Shown here: in pieces, positions 1 to 6,875 of the stretch
How positions within the stretch are numbered: the first letter of the stretch is position 1
Layout of the letters: every line of letters begins with the position of its first letter
Assembly (NCBI RefSeq): GCF_034059295.1
Contig: NZ_CP139144.1
Span: forward strand, 1 to 48,998
Direction of reading: 5' to 3'
Length of the DNA stretch: 48,998 bases
From: Pseudomonas sp. HR96
GTDB lineage: Bacteria; Pseudomonadota; Gammaproteobacteria; Pseudomonadales; Pseudomonadaceae
The notes under the pieces: model-generated
What the model was told of the DNA's origin: nothing
What the model saw: only the letters and a program-made list of their open reading frames with translations
Databases searched by the model: none
Translations under genes and position numbers: made by a program

Positions 1-421
1 TGTTCCCGGTGCGCTCACGTATGGACTTGCCTTTTACCTTGCGGCGAGCCTGCGCAAGTTTTTCCACATGCTCCAAGGTTTTCTTCACCGCAAGGTCATG
101 CGCTGCGGTGACTTCTTTGTCGCCGGCGACAAGCGCCTGCATCGAGACAGATTTTGGCGCAGAGAATGTCAGGTCGATACCCATGCGGCGCTGCTTTGAC
201 TCGGGGTCGAACGATGCCGGGATCTTCTGTCCGTTGGGCAACCGACCGGCAAGCAGTCTGGCCAGCTCGGCTTGTTCGACAGCACCCTCAAGGCCAAGGC
301 GCTCGGCACCTTCGCCCTGCCACTCTCCGAGGTTGTCTTTGTGGTAGTAGTCGTCGGCGGCTGAAAAGTAGTGAGCCGCCGCGTATTGATTGTCGCCCTT
401 CACCAGCGTGACGTTGAACAT
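1..421 (-). CDS. trwC: TrwC-like conjugative relaxase/helicase, N-terminal part (continues at window end)
   Basis: This is the first 140 codons of the MOBF relaxase that nicks oriT and stays covalently bound to the 5' end of the transferred strand. ATG is at 421-419, 12 bp after the trwB stop. The N-terminus carries the paired tyrosines expected of TrwC (Tyr13, Tyr18 and DDYY at about 23-26), the EWQG segment and the LTFSAPKSVS motif near residue 90. Position 1 is the first base of an ATG codon whose other two bases are the complement of 48998-48997. The reading frame then runs on through the histidine triad encoded near 48900. The split is caused by linearising a circle. Combined length is 992 aa, against about 966 for R388 TrwC. 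The family call is very secure. Confidence 0.95.
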   Translation of the reverse strand, partial: MFNVTLVKGDNQYAAAHYFSAADDYYHKDNLGEWQGEGAERLGLEGAVEQAELARLLAGRLPNGQKIPASFDPESKQRRMGIDLTFSAPKSVSMQALVAGDKEVTAAHDLAVKKTLEHVEKLAQARRKVKGKSIRERTGN

Positions 422-433
422 TCAGCCCTCCCG

Positions 434-1987
434 TCAGGCGGTTTGCCCCTTGACCATGATTGCCTTGTTCCGCTTTGGGTACGCTCGATGCTTGAGCTTG
501 ATGCGCGATAGCGGGAACGATTCGCCAAAGGTCACGAAGGCTTCGAGGTCGTCAAGGTTGGCAATCTCGGAGTCCATCACGACGTGTTCCTGCTTGATTT
601 CATAGGAGCGCGACGGGCGACCGGCAGTGAACGACACGCGAACGCGCTTCACTTCCTGTTTGCCCAGGATCTCCATTGCAATGTCGGCGTTCTTGGAGTT
701 CGCAGCGGCAAGGATGATGTAGTTTCGGAAGCACGACAGCAGCGTATCGGCCTCGTCCCTGCCGTAGCTTGAATTGAGCTGCGACCAGTTCTGCAAGCTG
801 CCAACAATGCGTAGGCCATGCTTACGGCCCTTGGTTGCAGCAGGCACAAACGATTCCAGCTTGCCAAGTGATTGCAGCTCGTCCAGATAGAGCCATAGGC
901 GTTTGCCGGTCATGGGCTCAAAGCTGAGGATGGTGGCGCAAATCGTGTCAATCCACATGGCCACCAGTGGCTGCATGTTTGAGCGCATATCTTCCCGCCA
1001 AGTGATGAACAGGTTCCCCGCGTCAGGGTCATGCACCCACTTGTGAATCGAGAAGTCGCCCTTGCTCATGAAGCGCAGGGGGCGAATGTATTTGTTCATC
1101 ATGAACTGGATACTGGCCACGGCTTTTTCTGCGTTGTCGCGGAAATAGCCTTGCGAGTCAGTATTTGCCAGGAAAGCGCGGATGGTGTCGCCGTCCTCAC
1201 GCACAAGCAGGTTTACCAGCGTGTCCTGATTCGGGTTGTTGGTTTCCATGAGCTTGCGCATGGTGTCGGCCAGCACGTCACGCGCATAGGCGCACCATTG
1301 CTCGTCGCCCGGATCTACTTGCGGGGGGATGACTGACTTGGCCATGCGGTCAAAGTCATGAATCCCTCGGATTTCGTTGAACAGCGTCCAGCCTGCCGAT
1401 CGTTCGTCAAACGGATTAAGAATGGTGTCTCCCTTGAACCCGAACTTTTCGTAGAACGAGCCGTTGGGATCGACGACGGCCATCTTGTCACGACGCTTGA
1501 TCGACGCCTCGATCATGCCCTCCATCGCAACCGACTTACCTGCACCTGTGGATGCGCAAATCATGGTGCCGCGATCTTCAAGGTGCAGCGGCATTGGCAG
1601 CTTGCCAATCATGATCGGCTGGCTGGGTTCCAGCCCACGCTGTTTGCGCTCGCTGTTGGTTATACGGTTGCGGCTATTTACCTTTGATTTGACGTAGTGC
1701 CAGTTGCGCATGCGCGTACCGCGCAAGTGCTGCATGAAGCGCTCGCCACGGAATCCATCATCACAATACTCATTGAGGTAGTAGACCAGGCCACCGGCCA
1801 GCACGGCAGATAGGGCGGTCGAGCTGAACATGATTGGATTGCTCAACGTGGAGTGCAGCGTTTCCTTGAACGCTTCGGGGAATGGGGCGAACGGCATGTT
1901 GGCCAAGTAGGCACCTGCGGCCCAGCCAACAACCGGCAGGCCAAGACCAAAAGTCATGGTCATGCCTTCGACTTCTTGTTTGTGCAT
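434..1987 (-). CDS. trwB: TrwB/VirD4-family type IV coupling protein
   Basis: This 517-aa ATPase links the relaxosome to the VirB channel and pumps the T-strand. Two hydrophobic segments at the N-terminus (about residues 10-30 and 52-72) should anchor it in the inner membrane. A Walker A motif (STGAGKS, about residue 143) and the LYLDELQSLGKLE Walker B region are visible. The length fits R388 TrwB (about 507 aa). It lies between trwA and trwC in the order trwA-trwB-trwC, and its start directly abuts the trwA stop, so the genes are probably co-transcribed and translationally coupled. The gene is intact. Confidence 0.95.
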   Translation of the reverse strand: MHKQEVEGMTMTFGLGLPVVGWAAGAYLANMPFAPFPEAFKETLHSTLSNPIMFSSTALSAVLAGGLVYYLNEYCDDGFRGERFMQHLRGTRMRNWHYVKSKVNSRNRITNSERKQRGLEPSQPIMIGKLPMPLHLEDRGTMICASTGAGKSVAMEGMIEASIKRRDKMAVVDPNGSFYEKFGFKGDTILNPFDERSAGWTLFNEIRGIHDFDRMAKSVIPPQVDPGDEQWCAYARDVLADTMRKLMETNNPNQDTLVNLLVREDGDTIRAFLANTDSQGYFRDNAEKAVASIQFMMNKYIRPLRFMSKGDFSIHKWVHDPDAGNLFITWREDMRSNMQPLVAMWIDTICATILSFEPMTGKRLWLYLDELQSLGKLESFVPAATKGRKHGLRIVGSLQNWSQLNSSYGRDEADTLLSCFRNYIILAAANSKNADIAMEILGKQEVKRVRVSFTAGRPSRSYEIKQEHVVMDSEIANLDDLEAFVTFGESFPLSRIKLKHRAYPKRNKAIMVKGQTA

Positions 1988-2401
1988 TCAATCGTCTCCT
2001 GAAAGGCGTTCGATGTCGCTAGCTACCTCCGGCAGCAAAGCGCCAATTACTTCTTCCGCTGATCCAAGGCTCGCCAGTTCGGCGCGAAGCCCGTTCAAGA
2101 TGCCTGCGGTTCCACCCTTCTGGAGCAGGTAGACCGCGATGGCCAAGATGGTTTGCTGACTGAGCTGGTTGCGCTCAATGGATTCCAGTTGGTAGGTGAA
2201 TCTGTCCAAGGTTGCCCATTGCTCAACGCTTTGACCTGGTGCGTTCACCTGATTGAAAAGGCGGTCTTTGACGTAGGTTGAAAGGTGCTTGTAGCCCGCC
2301 AGCGCAGCAGCGGTTTCGAGTCTTTCGACCTGCTCGTCATTGAACCGGATCGGTACTGTCTTACCCACGGCTCCCCCTCGTTTTGTAGCCTCTGAACCCA
2401 C
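1988..2401 (-). CDS. trwA: TrwA-like relaxosome accessory protein (ribbon-helix-helix)
   Basis: A 137-aa protein in the position of R388 TrwA, first gene of the trwABC operon and next to oriT. The N-terminal 45 residues (VPIRFNDEQVERLETAAALAG...) fit a ribbon-helix-helix DNA-binding domain, and the C-terminal half is a probable tetramerisation segment. In R388, TrwA binds oriT, stimulates TrwC nicking and TrwB ATPase, and represses its own operon; the same roles are inferred here. Two direct copies of ACTGTATAGC upstream (2432-2441, 2499-2508) are candidate binding sites. Confidence 0.85.
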   Translation of the reverse strand: MGSEATKRGGAVGKTVPIRFNDEQVERLETAAALAGYKHLSTYVKDRLFNQVNAPGQSVEQWATLDRFTYQLESIERNQLSQQTILAIAVYLLQKGGTAGILNGLRAELASLGSAEEVIGALLPEVASDIERLSGDD

Positions 2402-2431
2402 AATTCACTCAAGGTTCACGACAAACATGCT

Positions 2432-2508
2432 ACTGTATAGCGTATGTATGACGCAAAAAGCTAGCTTTTACTGGGTCAGAGTGTATATTCGTAATACAAC
2501 TGTATAGC
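2432..2508. promoter_or_regulatory. trwA upstream region with repeated ACTGTATAGC boxes
   Basis: The decamer ACTGTATAGC occurs at 2432-2441 and again at 2499-2508 in an A/T-rich stretch just upstream of trwA and beside oriT. The placement suits binding sites for TrwA or a bending protein, and the trwA promoter should lie here. No single -35/-10 pair stands out enough to name. Confidence 0.45.
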
Positions 2509-2554
2509 ACACAAAAACCGGGCAAAAGGGCTGAAAGCCCCGCCCGGCGCGGTT

Positions 2555-2620
2555 CTGCCCTCCCGACAGGGAGGTGCGTGTTGTGTATTGGTTTTATAGG
2601 CTCCTGTTAAGGAGCCAAAA
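2555..2620 (+). other. oriT: Origin of transfer (oriT) with predicted nic between 2586 and 2587
   Basis: A hairpin with arms CCTCCC (2559-2564) and GGGAGG (2569-2574) is followed by TGCGTGTTGTGT/ATTGG. This aligns with the R388 nic region, recalled as GGTGCGTATTGTCT/ATAG, at 12 of the 14 bases left of the cut and also keeps the preceding hairpin. The predicted cut is between T2586 and A2587 on the plus strand. A second inverted repeat (GGCTCC, 6-nt loop, GGAGCC; 2599-2616) lies just downstream. The orientation makes stbABC enter first and trwABC last, as in R388. Confidence 0.82.
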
Positions 2621-2644
2621 CCATAGCTTTTAGGGCGTCTAGAC

Positions 2645-2792
2645 GGCATAGGCCGAAGGCCGTAGCAGGATGAGGGCTAGAAGGGGGCTAGAAGGCTGTA
2701 GAATGAAAGCAGAGCGGCTGTAGCTTGAAAGCTGTAGGGGGTCGAGTAGAATGCACAAGGGATGCAGGTAGGATGCAATAGAGGGCTGTAGA
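2645..2792 (+). repeat. Imperfect ~11-bp direct repeats upstream of stbA (stbDR-like)
   Basis: Short related units (GGCTAGAAG, GCTGTAGAATG, GCTGTAGCTTG, GTAGGATGCAA) recur with a spacing of about 11 or 22 bp between oriT and stbA. In R388, StbA binds arrays of 9-bp repeats separated by 2 bp in the same place. These are therefore the likely StbA operators and the segregation/positioning site. Unit boundaries are approximate. Confidence 0.6.
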
Positions 2793-3236
2793 ATGGCGAA
2801 GGCAGATTTAGAGAAGGCATTGCAGGGTGTGGAGCCAGTAACGAAGGCTGCAAAAGTCCGCGAAGTAATGCCGATCATCGAGAGGCAATTGAAGGCTGGT
2901 GTTAGGCAGCAAGCAATCCTCGAAGTGCTAAAGGCGCAGGGGATCGAGCTGACGCCAGCGACGTTCAAGAGCTACTTGGCCAGGTACAGGAAAACCAACA
3001 AACCGGAGGGCAAAGCGCCGAGCGCACCACGGGAACCCGTGGCGCAGCAGGCACCGACGATACCCAGCGAACCGGAGTCTGTATCGTACGATACAGAGCC
3101 GGATGCAGACGCAACCCCACCCAGCCCAGTCGGGCCTGGTGAACTGGGGCGAGTCATGAACCCTGGAGACGATGCAAACGCATCTGATATGGCCCGCTAC
3201 GAGAGTGCGGGCAAAAAGCAGCGGAGGAAGACATGA
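2793..3236 (+). CDS. stbA: StbA-like plasmid stability/DNA-binding protein
   Basis: A 147-aa protein at the place of R388 stbA. Residues 1-70 contain a helix-turn-helix (ILEVLKAQGIELTPATFKSYLARYRK) and the rest is a disordered, Pro/Glu-rich tail. StbA of R388 binds the adjacent repeats, positions plasmid copies over the nucleoid, secures inheritance of low-copy plasmids and dampens conjugation. It overlaps stbB by ATGA. An odd feature is a perfect palindrome, CTGTATCGTACGATACAG, that falls inside the tail coding region (3079-3096) and matches another copy after stbC. Confidence 0.85.
   Translation: MAKADLEKALQGVEPVTKAAKVREVMPIIERQLKAGVRQQAILEVLKAQGIELTPATFKSYLARYRKTNKPEGKAPSAPREPVAQQAPTIPSEPESVSYDTEPDADATPPSPVGPGELGRVMNPGDDANASDMARYESAGKKQRRKT
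3079..3096. promoter_or_regulatory. 18-bp palindrome CTGTATCGTACGATACAG inside stbA
   Basis: A perfect palindrome identical in its 18-bp core to the site at 4402-4419. It extends to 20 bp here with flanking T/A. Its location within a coding sequence and its exact repetition suggest a protein binding site. The binder is unknown. Confidence 0.5.
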
Positions 3237-3952
3237 AAATCGCAGTCGTGAATTTCAGTGGCAACACCGGCAAGACAACGGTATCCGATCAGCTCCTGGC
3301 CCCGCGTCTGGATGCGCCACGGTACGCGGTCGAAACGATCAATGCCGGTGCGTCCGACACCAGCGCCGACATCGAGCGCATCAAGGGTCGCCAGTATGGC
3401 GAGCTGCAAGAATGGCTGATGACCACGGACAAGGCCGTCGTCGATGTTGGAGCATCCAACGTCGAGGACTTCATGAAGTACATGGGTCAGTACGCAGGGT
3501 CGCAGGAGGAATTCGATTTCTTCCTCGTCCCGGCTGTGGCTGAAAAGAAGCAGCAGGCCGATACGATCAACACGATCAAGACGCTGGCTGCGCTGGGCGT
3601 TCCCGCGAAGCGGATCTTGGTTGTATTCAACAAGGTTGACATCGACGAAGCGGACGACGTGCCGGAGCTGTTTGGCGCGGTGTTCGGCTTCCATGCCCTA
3701 GACAAGAAATTCACGCTCAAGCCCAGCGCGGTGATCTACAGCAATGAGGTGTTTGAGCGCCTGCGGGCGCTGAAACGCAACATTGCCGATGTCGTGACAG
3801 ACGAAACGGACTACCGCACGCAACTCCGCGAGGCGGCTGACGATGACGCGAAACAACATGCGGTACGCATGATTTCGGTCAAGCGCCTGGCTCTGTCGGC
3901 TTGGCAGAACCTCGACGACGTGTACGTGACGCTTTTCGGCAAGGCGAAGTGA
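3233..3952 (+). CDS. stbB: StbB-like ParA/MinD-family ATPase
   Basis: A 239-aa P-loop protein with a deviant Walker A near the N-terminus (VNFSGNTGKTT, residues 6-16) and an alternating hydrophobic switch region (VVDVGASN). It matches R388 StbB in size and gene order. In R388, StbB is needed for conjugation and acts against StbA, which holds plasmids away from the cell periphery. The start overlaps the stbA stop by ATGA. Codon use looks like its neighbours. Confidence 0.85.
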   Translation: MKIAVVNFSGNTGKTTVSDQLLAPRLDAPRYAVETINAGASDTSADIERIKGRQYGELQEWLMTTDKAVVDVGASNVEDFMKYMGQYAGSQEEFDFFLVPAVAEKKQQADTINTIKTLAALGVPAKRILVVFNKVDIDEADDVPELFGAVFGFHALDKKFTLKPSAVIYSNEVFERLRALKRNIADVVTDETDYRTQLREAADDDAKQHAVRMISVKRLALSAWQNLDDVYVTLFGKAK

Positions 3953-3959
3953 GGGCGAT

Positions 3960-4355
3960 ATGGCTGGCAATGATCCGTACACCCAGCGCGAAGCGCTGGC
4001 CGTGCAGATGCTGGAAGAAATCGACATCCTTGTCAGGCGTCTGGAAGAAGTAGGCGCAGGCGTGCGCGAGGGGTGCGAGCAAGCGATCCTCGACGCCTCG
4101 GGCAAGGCGCTCTTGCAGACGCAGATGAACTTTGAATCTGTGCTGGAGCGCGGACAAGGCGATCTGCTGCAAGCGGCGAAGGCTGCGAGCGCGAAGATCG
4201 GGAACGAGCTGAACCGTGGCAGCGCCTCGGTGATGCTCGCTGCCGATGATCTGCGGCGTCGGGTGCTGATGCTGGCAGGCATAGGCATTGCTACGGCGCT
4301 AGGCGCGGGGTTGCTGGGCGGTTTCGTCGGCGCCCGTCTCGCCCTGGGCATGTGA
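3960..4355 (+). CDS. stbC: StbC-like membrane protein
   Basis: 131 aa, third gene of the stb operon, starting 7 bp after stbB. Residues 1-95 are helical and charged. Residues about 100-127 form one glycine/alanine-rich membrane segment (MLAGIGIATALGAGLLGGFVGARLALG). The function of StbC is not established even in R388. The gene is followed directly by a strong terminator. Confidence 0.75.
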   Translation: MAGNDPYTQREALAVQMLEEIDILVRRLEEVGAGVREGCEQAILDASGKALLQTQMNFESVLERGQGDLLQAAKAASAKIGNELNRGSASVMLAADDLRRRVLMLAGIGIATALGAGLLGGFVGARLALGM

Positions 4356-4360
4356 GGGTC

Positions 4361-4390
4361 GGCGCCGCCCGCAAGGGGGCGCCCTTTTTT
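4361..4390 (+). terminator. Rho-independent terminator of stbABC
   Basis: GGCGCC-G-CCC pairs with GGGGGCGCC across a GCAAG loop, followed by TTTTTT. It lies immediately after stbC. Confidence 0.85.
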
Positions 4391-4401
4391 GGCGTCATTT
4401 C

Positions 4402-4419
4402 CTGTATCGTACGATACAG
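4402..4419. promoter_or_regulatory. 18-bp palindrome CTGTATCGTACGATACAG after stbC
   Basis: Second exact copy of the palindrome found inside stbA, with the perfect symmetry extending to TCC...GGA. A TTGACT hexamer (4422-4427) starts 2 bp downstream and could be the -35 of the SprT-like gene, though no convincing -10 is seen. A repressor bound here would cover that promoter. Confidence 0.55.
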
Positions 4420-4475
4420 GATTGACTTAGGGTGATCCCCACTCCCCGCCGCCAGGCGATCAGGTTGGGGGGTCA

Positions 4476-4491
4476 TTCTCGCGTGCGAGAA
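4476..4491. promoter_or_regulatory. Plasmid-wide palindrome TTCTCGCGTGCGAGAA, copy 1
   Basis: A perfect 16-bp inverted repeat 9 bp before the ATG of the SprT-like gene, so it abuts the ribosome binding site. It is one of ten copies (others at 15194, 18141, 22716, 24989, 29994, 32985, 38055, 44275, 45827). It is a probable operator of a shared regulator. Confidence 0.75.
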
Positions 4492-4500
4492 AGGTGGCAA

Positions 4501-5289
4501 ATGAACAACCCAAGCGATGAAATGTACGATGAGATTTCCGGGGCTTATGCGTTCTTCAACGACCGGCTCTTTGCCGGGCAACTGCCCGGCTGCTTGTTCA
4601 CGTTGCAGCGCAAAAGTCACACATTCGGCTACTACTCCCCCTCCCGCTTTCTGCGCAGGAACGGCAATGGCAAGAGTGATGAGCTGGCACTGAACCCGGC
4701 TTACTTCGCGCACCGCCGGATCGAGCAAACGCTATCTACCCTGGTGCATGAGCAAGTCCACCAGTGGCAGGCGTATTTCGGCAAGCCTTCGCGCAGCGGG
4801 TATCACAACGCTGAATGGGCCAACAAGATGGAAGCGGTCGGCCTGATGCCGAGCAATACCGGCGAGCCGGGTGGAGCCCGGCACGGCCAGCAGATGACCC
4901 ACTACATCATCGAGGGCGGGCCGTTCGATGTGGCCTGCAAGGAATTGCTGGCCTCGGGTGGCATGTTGTCGTGGATCGACATTGTGGCCAAGCGTGTTCC
5001 GATGTCGCCTGCGTTGCTTTACGGGCCGGGCGGTGAGCCCAGCGAGCCGGAGCCGGTAGACCCGACTATCGACATCGAGGCGCTGACCTCTGCCGGACTG
5101 CTCCAGCCCGCAACGCCCAAGGATGACCCGAAGAACAAACGCAAGTACCTGTGCCCCAACTGCAAATTACAGGTGTGGGGAAAGCCCGGGCTTTCCGGGC
5201 TTATAGGCTGCATGGCTTGCGAGCTGGCCATGATCGACGCGAAAGAGTTCGTCGAGGTCGAGGCGGAGCCCGAGCCGGAGGCTGAATAG
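4501..5289 (+). CDS. SprT-like zinc metalloprotease with C-terminal zinc ribbon
   Basis: 262 aa from the ATG at 4501, which follows AAGGTGG. The motif VHEQVHQW (HExxH, about residue 82) is the metalloprotease zinc site, preceded by a SprT-type fold (FFNDRLFAGQLPG). Near the C-terminus CPNC (about 218) and CMAC (about 236) make a zinc ribbon, as in SprT/Spartan proteins. Acidic repeats end the protein. Similar genes are common in leading regions of conjugative plasmids, but their target is unknown; DNA-bound proteins are a plausible substrate. It would be among the first genes to enter the recipient but lies on the plus strand, so it needs second-strand synthesis before expression. Confidence 0.8.
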   Translation: MNNPSDEMYDEISGAYAFFNDRLFAGQLPGCLFTLQRKSHTFGYYSPSRFLRRNGNGKSDELALNPAYFAHRRIEQTLSTLVHEQVHQWQAYFGKPSRSGYHNAEWANKMEAVGLMPSNTGEPGGARHGQQMTHYIIEGGPFDVACKELLASGGMLSWIDIVAKRVPMSPALLYGPGGEPSEPEPVDPTIDIEALTSAGLLQPATPKDDPKNKRKYLCPNCKLQVWGKPGLSGLIGCMACELAMIDAKEFVEVEAEPEPEAE

Positions 5290-5337
5290 CTTCGCAGGGG
5301 TGCAGCTGGTCGACGGCAAGCCGTCCTGCAGGACGGT

Positions 5338-5530
5338 GCGCAGGCCGAAGGCCGGAGGCTCTGCTAACTGCCGATCCAAGGGGCGCAGCCCTTTGGCCGT
5401 CGGAGACGCTTCATGCTGGCCTGGACTGCGCACACAAAATCATCCAGTGAGCGAGGCCCGCAAGAGGCCAGGAGCGAACGGTGCGGCTGTCCACGGGCCA
5501 GGTGCGCTTTATACCTGGGCGGTGGTCAGG
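5338..5530. repeat. Repeat module B2, copy 1
   Basis: About 190 bp, nearly the same as 24785-24977 (it starts at GCGCAGGCC, contains GGGGCGCAGCCCTTTGGCC and ends GGGCGGTGG). It has several short inverted repeats, no convincing gene and no transposase. Both copies are followed within about 100 bp by a GTACGACAC motif. Confidence 0.7.
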
Positions 5531-5612
5531 CGCAGGGTGATTTCCTGAGTCGTACACCGATGCCCGACGCTGGCCAGGCCAGCGCCCGCGTCAGCGGGCC
5601 GGGCGATTTCCC

Positions 5613-5628
5613 GTGTAAAGTACGACAC
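5613..5628. promoter_or_regulatory. GTACGACAC-type operator-like site
   Basis: GTGTAAAGTACGACAC shares the GTACGAYAC half with the palindromes at 3079 and 4402 and with 25064-25077. It lies 21 bp before the start of the small membrane gene at 5650, so it may control that gene. The left half is degenerate. Confidence 0.35.
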
Positions 5629-5649
5629 AAATCTGAGGTAGGCGCTTGT

Positions 5650-5871
5650 ATGTCAAATCTGAGGAAAATGGTGGGCCTGGTTGCGCTGGTTTTCGCGCTG
5701 ATCGCAGTGTTCTATGACGCTTTGGTCGTCCAGCTCGGGGAGCAATGGGTCTGGTTGATCATCTGCGCAGTGGCGCTTATTGGCGGCAGGCTCATCCTGT
5801 ACTTGTACAGGATGGCCAAGGGTCGCAAAGATGGCCTGACTACCAGTAAATGGTGGGATGTGTTTTTTTAA
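5650..5871 (+). CDS. Small two-helix membrane protein of unknown function
   Basis: 73 aa starting at ATG 5650, with GAGGTAGG about 8 nt upstream. An upstream in-frame start exists but would run through repeat DNA. Two hydrophobic helices (about residues 8-27 and 33-52) are followed by a short basic tail ending in WWDVFF. No family is recognised. It sits between repeat modules B2 and B1 and behind a GTACGACAC site. Confidence 0.55.
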   Translation: MSNLRKMVGLVALVFALIAVFYDALVVQLGEQWVWLIICAVALIGGRLILYLYRMAKGRKDGLTTSKWWDVFF

Positions 5872-5874
5872 CCC

Positions 5875-5999
5875 CGGCAAGCGGAGCGCGCAGGCCGCTT
5901 GCGGCCGGAGGCGTGAGGATGGAAGCCCGCAGGGCCAAGACCGGCGCGCTCTTTGCCGGGCTTGGTTCACGACAGCCGCCCCCGCAGGGGCACGCCCTG
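5875..5999. repeat. Repeat module B1, partial copy
   Basis: This copy matches the right-hand part of the two 428-bp repeats (about 15536-15651 and 18482-18597) with small differences: CGGCAAGCGG, GGCCGCTTGCGGCC, CACGACAGCCG, GGCACGCCCT. It is part of the mosaic of recurring non-coding modules on this plasmid. Confidence 0.7.
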
Positions 6000-6020
6000 G
6001 AGCGAGCGGCCCGCGTAGAT

Positions 6021-6311
6021 CTACTGGGCGTGAGGGCGAGCGGTCAAATCAACGCCAAGCGCACGCATCACAACAAGCATTGTTTTCAGCGTTGGATTTC
6101 CCTGTTCGCTGAATGACTTGTAAAGCTGCTCACGGGCGAGACCCGTTTCCTTGGCCAGCTCGGTCATTCCTCTGGCACGCGCAACCACGCCCATAGCTTT
6201 GGCGATATACGCAGCATCGCCGGTATCGAGTGCATCTGAGAGAAACACTGCGATAGCCTCGGGGCCATCCAGTGCCTGGGCTGGATCATAGTCAAAAATC
6301 TGTTCGGTCAT
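6021..6311 (-). CDS. higA: HigA-like antitoxin (HTH)
   Basis: 96 aa. The start at 6311 (MTEQ) overlaps the toxin stop by ATGA, which supports this start over the upstream one. The C-terminal half holds a helix-turn-helix (MTELAKETGLAREQLYKSFSEQGNPTLKTMLVVMRALG in outline), typical of the HI1420-like addiction-module antidote family. The expected role is to bind the toxin and repress the shared promoter. Gene order is toxin first, as usual for higBA. Confidence 0.8.
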   Translation of the reverse strand: MTEQIFDYDPAQALDGPEAIAVFLSDALDTGDAAYIAKAMGVVARARGMTELAKETGLAREQLYKSFSEQGNPTLKTMLVVMRALGVDLTARPHAQ

Positions 6312-6613
6312 TGTGGCCTCCACTCGCTAGCCAATCGTTTTGCCGCTTCGATGTCTTTGGCCTGGCTGTTCTTGTCGCCACCGCAAAGCAGAATGACAAT
6401 TTCTGTCCCGCGCTGCTGGAAGTAAACCCGATAACCTGGCCCGTAATGAATTCGCAGCTCGCTAACGCCGGAGCCAACCGGCGACACGTCGCCGGGCAGT
6501 CCATTGGCCAGACGAAAGATCCGGGCGGCGATTGCAGCCTTAGCGCGGCTGTCTTTCAGCTTGCGTTCCCAAGCCTGAAAGGTTGCGGTCTGTTTGATTT
6601 CAATCATGTGCAT
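6308..6613 (-). CDS. higB: HigB/RelE-superfamily toxin
   Basis: 101 aa, with start at 6613 or the second ATG at 6607. The sequence (ATFQAWERKLKDSRAKAAIAARI...GDVSPVGSGVSELRIHYGPGYRVYF) is that of the HI1419-like addiction killer family, ribosome-dependent mRNA endonucleases of the RelE fold. It is followed by the antitoxin with a 4-bp overlap. Together they should stabilise the plasmid by post-segregational killing. The pair lies beside the broken gene end at 6702 and just outside the transposon. Confidence 0.8.
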   Translation of the reverse strand: MHMIEIKQTATFQAWERKLKDSRAKAAIAARIFRLANGLPGDVSPVGSGVSELRIHYGPGYRVYFQQRGTEIVILLCGGDKNSQAKDIEAAKRLASEWRPQ

Positions 6614-6642
6614 ATTGTAATTTATAAATCACGTTTTGGCAA
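6614..6642 (-). promoter_or_regulatory. higBA promoter and overlapping operator
   Basis: On the minus strand TTGCCA (6642-6637), a 17-bp spacer and TACAAT (6619-6614) form a good sigma70 promoter. GTGATTTATAAATTAC (6632-6617), a near-perfect palindrome, overlaps the -10 and is the likely HigA operator. Confidence 0.65.
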
Positions 6643-6701
6643 TCCGTCGCGGACTGCCCGAGGGTGGAAAGCGGCGTGCATTGCGCAACGCCGCTATGGC
6701 T

Positions 6702-6842
6702 TTACAGGGTTGCAGGGGCCTCGGCGTAGCCGGGCAGCTTGGCAATGGCTTCTATGCGAATTGCGCGCAGCTCATAGGCCACATCGTGATAGTGATAGCC
6801 GCCCAGCTCGCTCGTGCTGTATTCGAAGTATTCGATCAGCTT
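6702..6842 (-). pseudogene. 3' half of a gene split by Tn5393
   Basis: On removing the transposon and one AGCTT duplication, the minus-strand ORF from 12545 continues without a stop (...VEALK-LIEYFEYSTSELGG...) and ends with TAA at 6704-6702. This half encodes about 46 residues and now has no start. A GC-rich inverted repeat (GCGGCGT...ACGCCGC, 6671-6694) just after the stop may terminate transcription. The function of the intact roughly 122-aa protein is not recognised. Confidence 0.8.
6838..6842. repeat. Target site duplication AGCTT (left)
   Basis: AGCTT directly before the left inverted repeat, and again at 12313-12317 directly after the right one. The 5-bp size is typical of Tn3-family insertion. 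Confidence 0.9.
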
Positions 6843-6875
6843 GGGGTCGTTTGCGGGAGGGGGCGGAATCCTACG

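Noticed and set aside
1..421. Truncated relaxase pseudogene at the left edge
   Set aside because: It joins in frame with the right-edge ORF, so the break is artificial.
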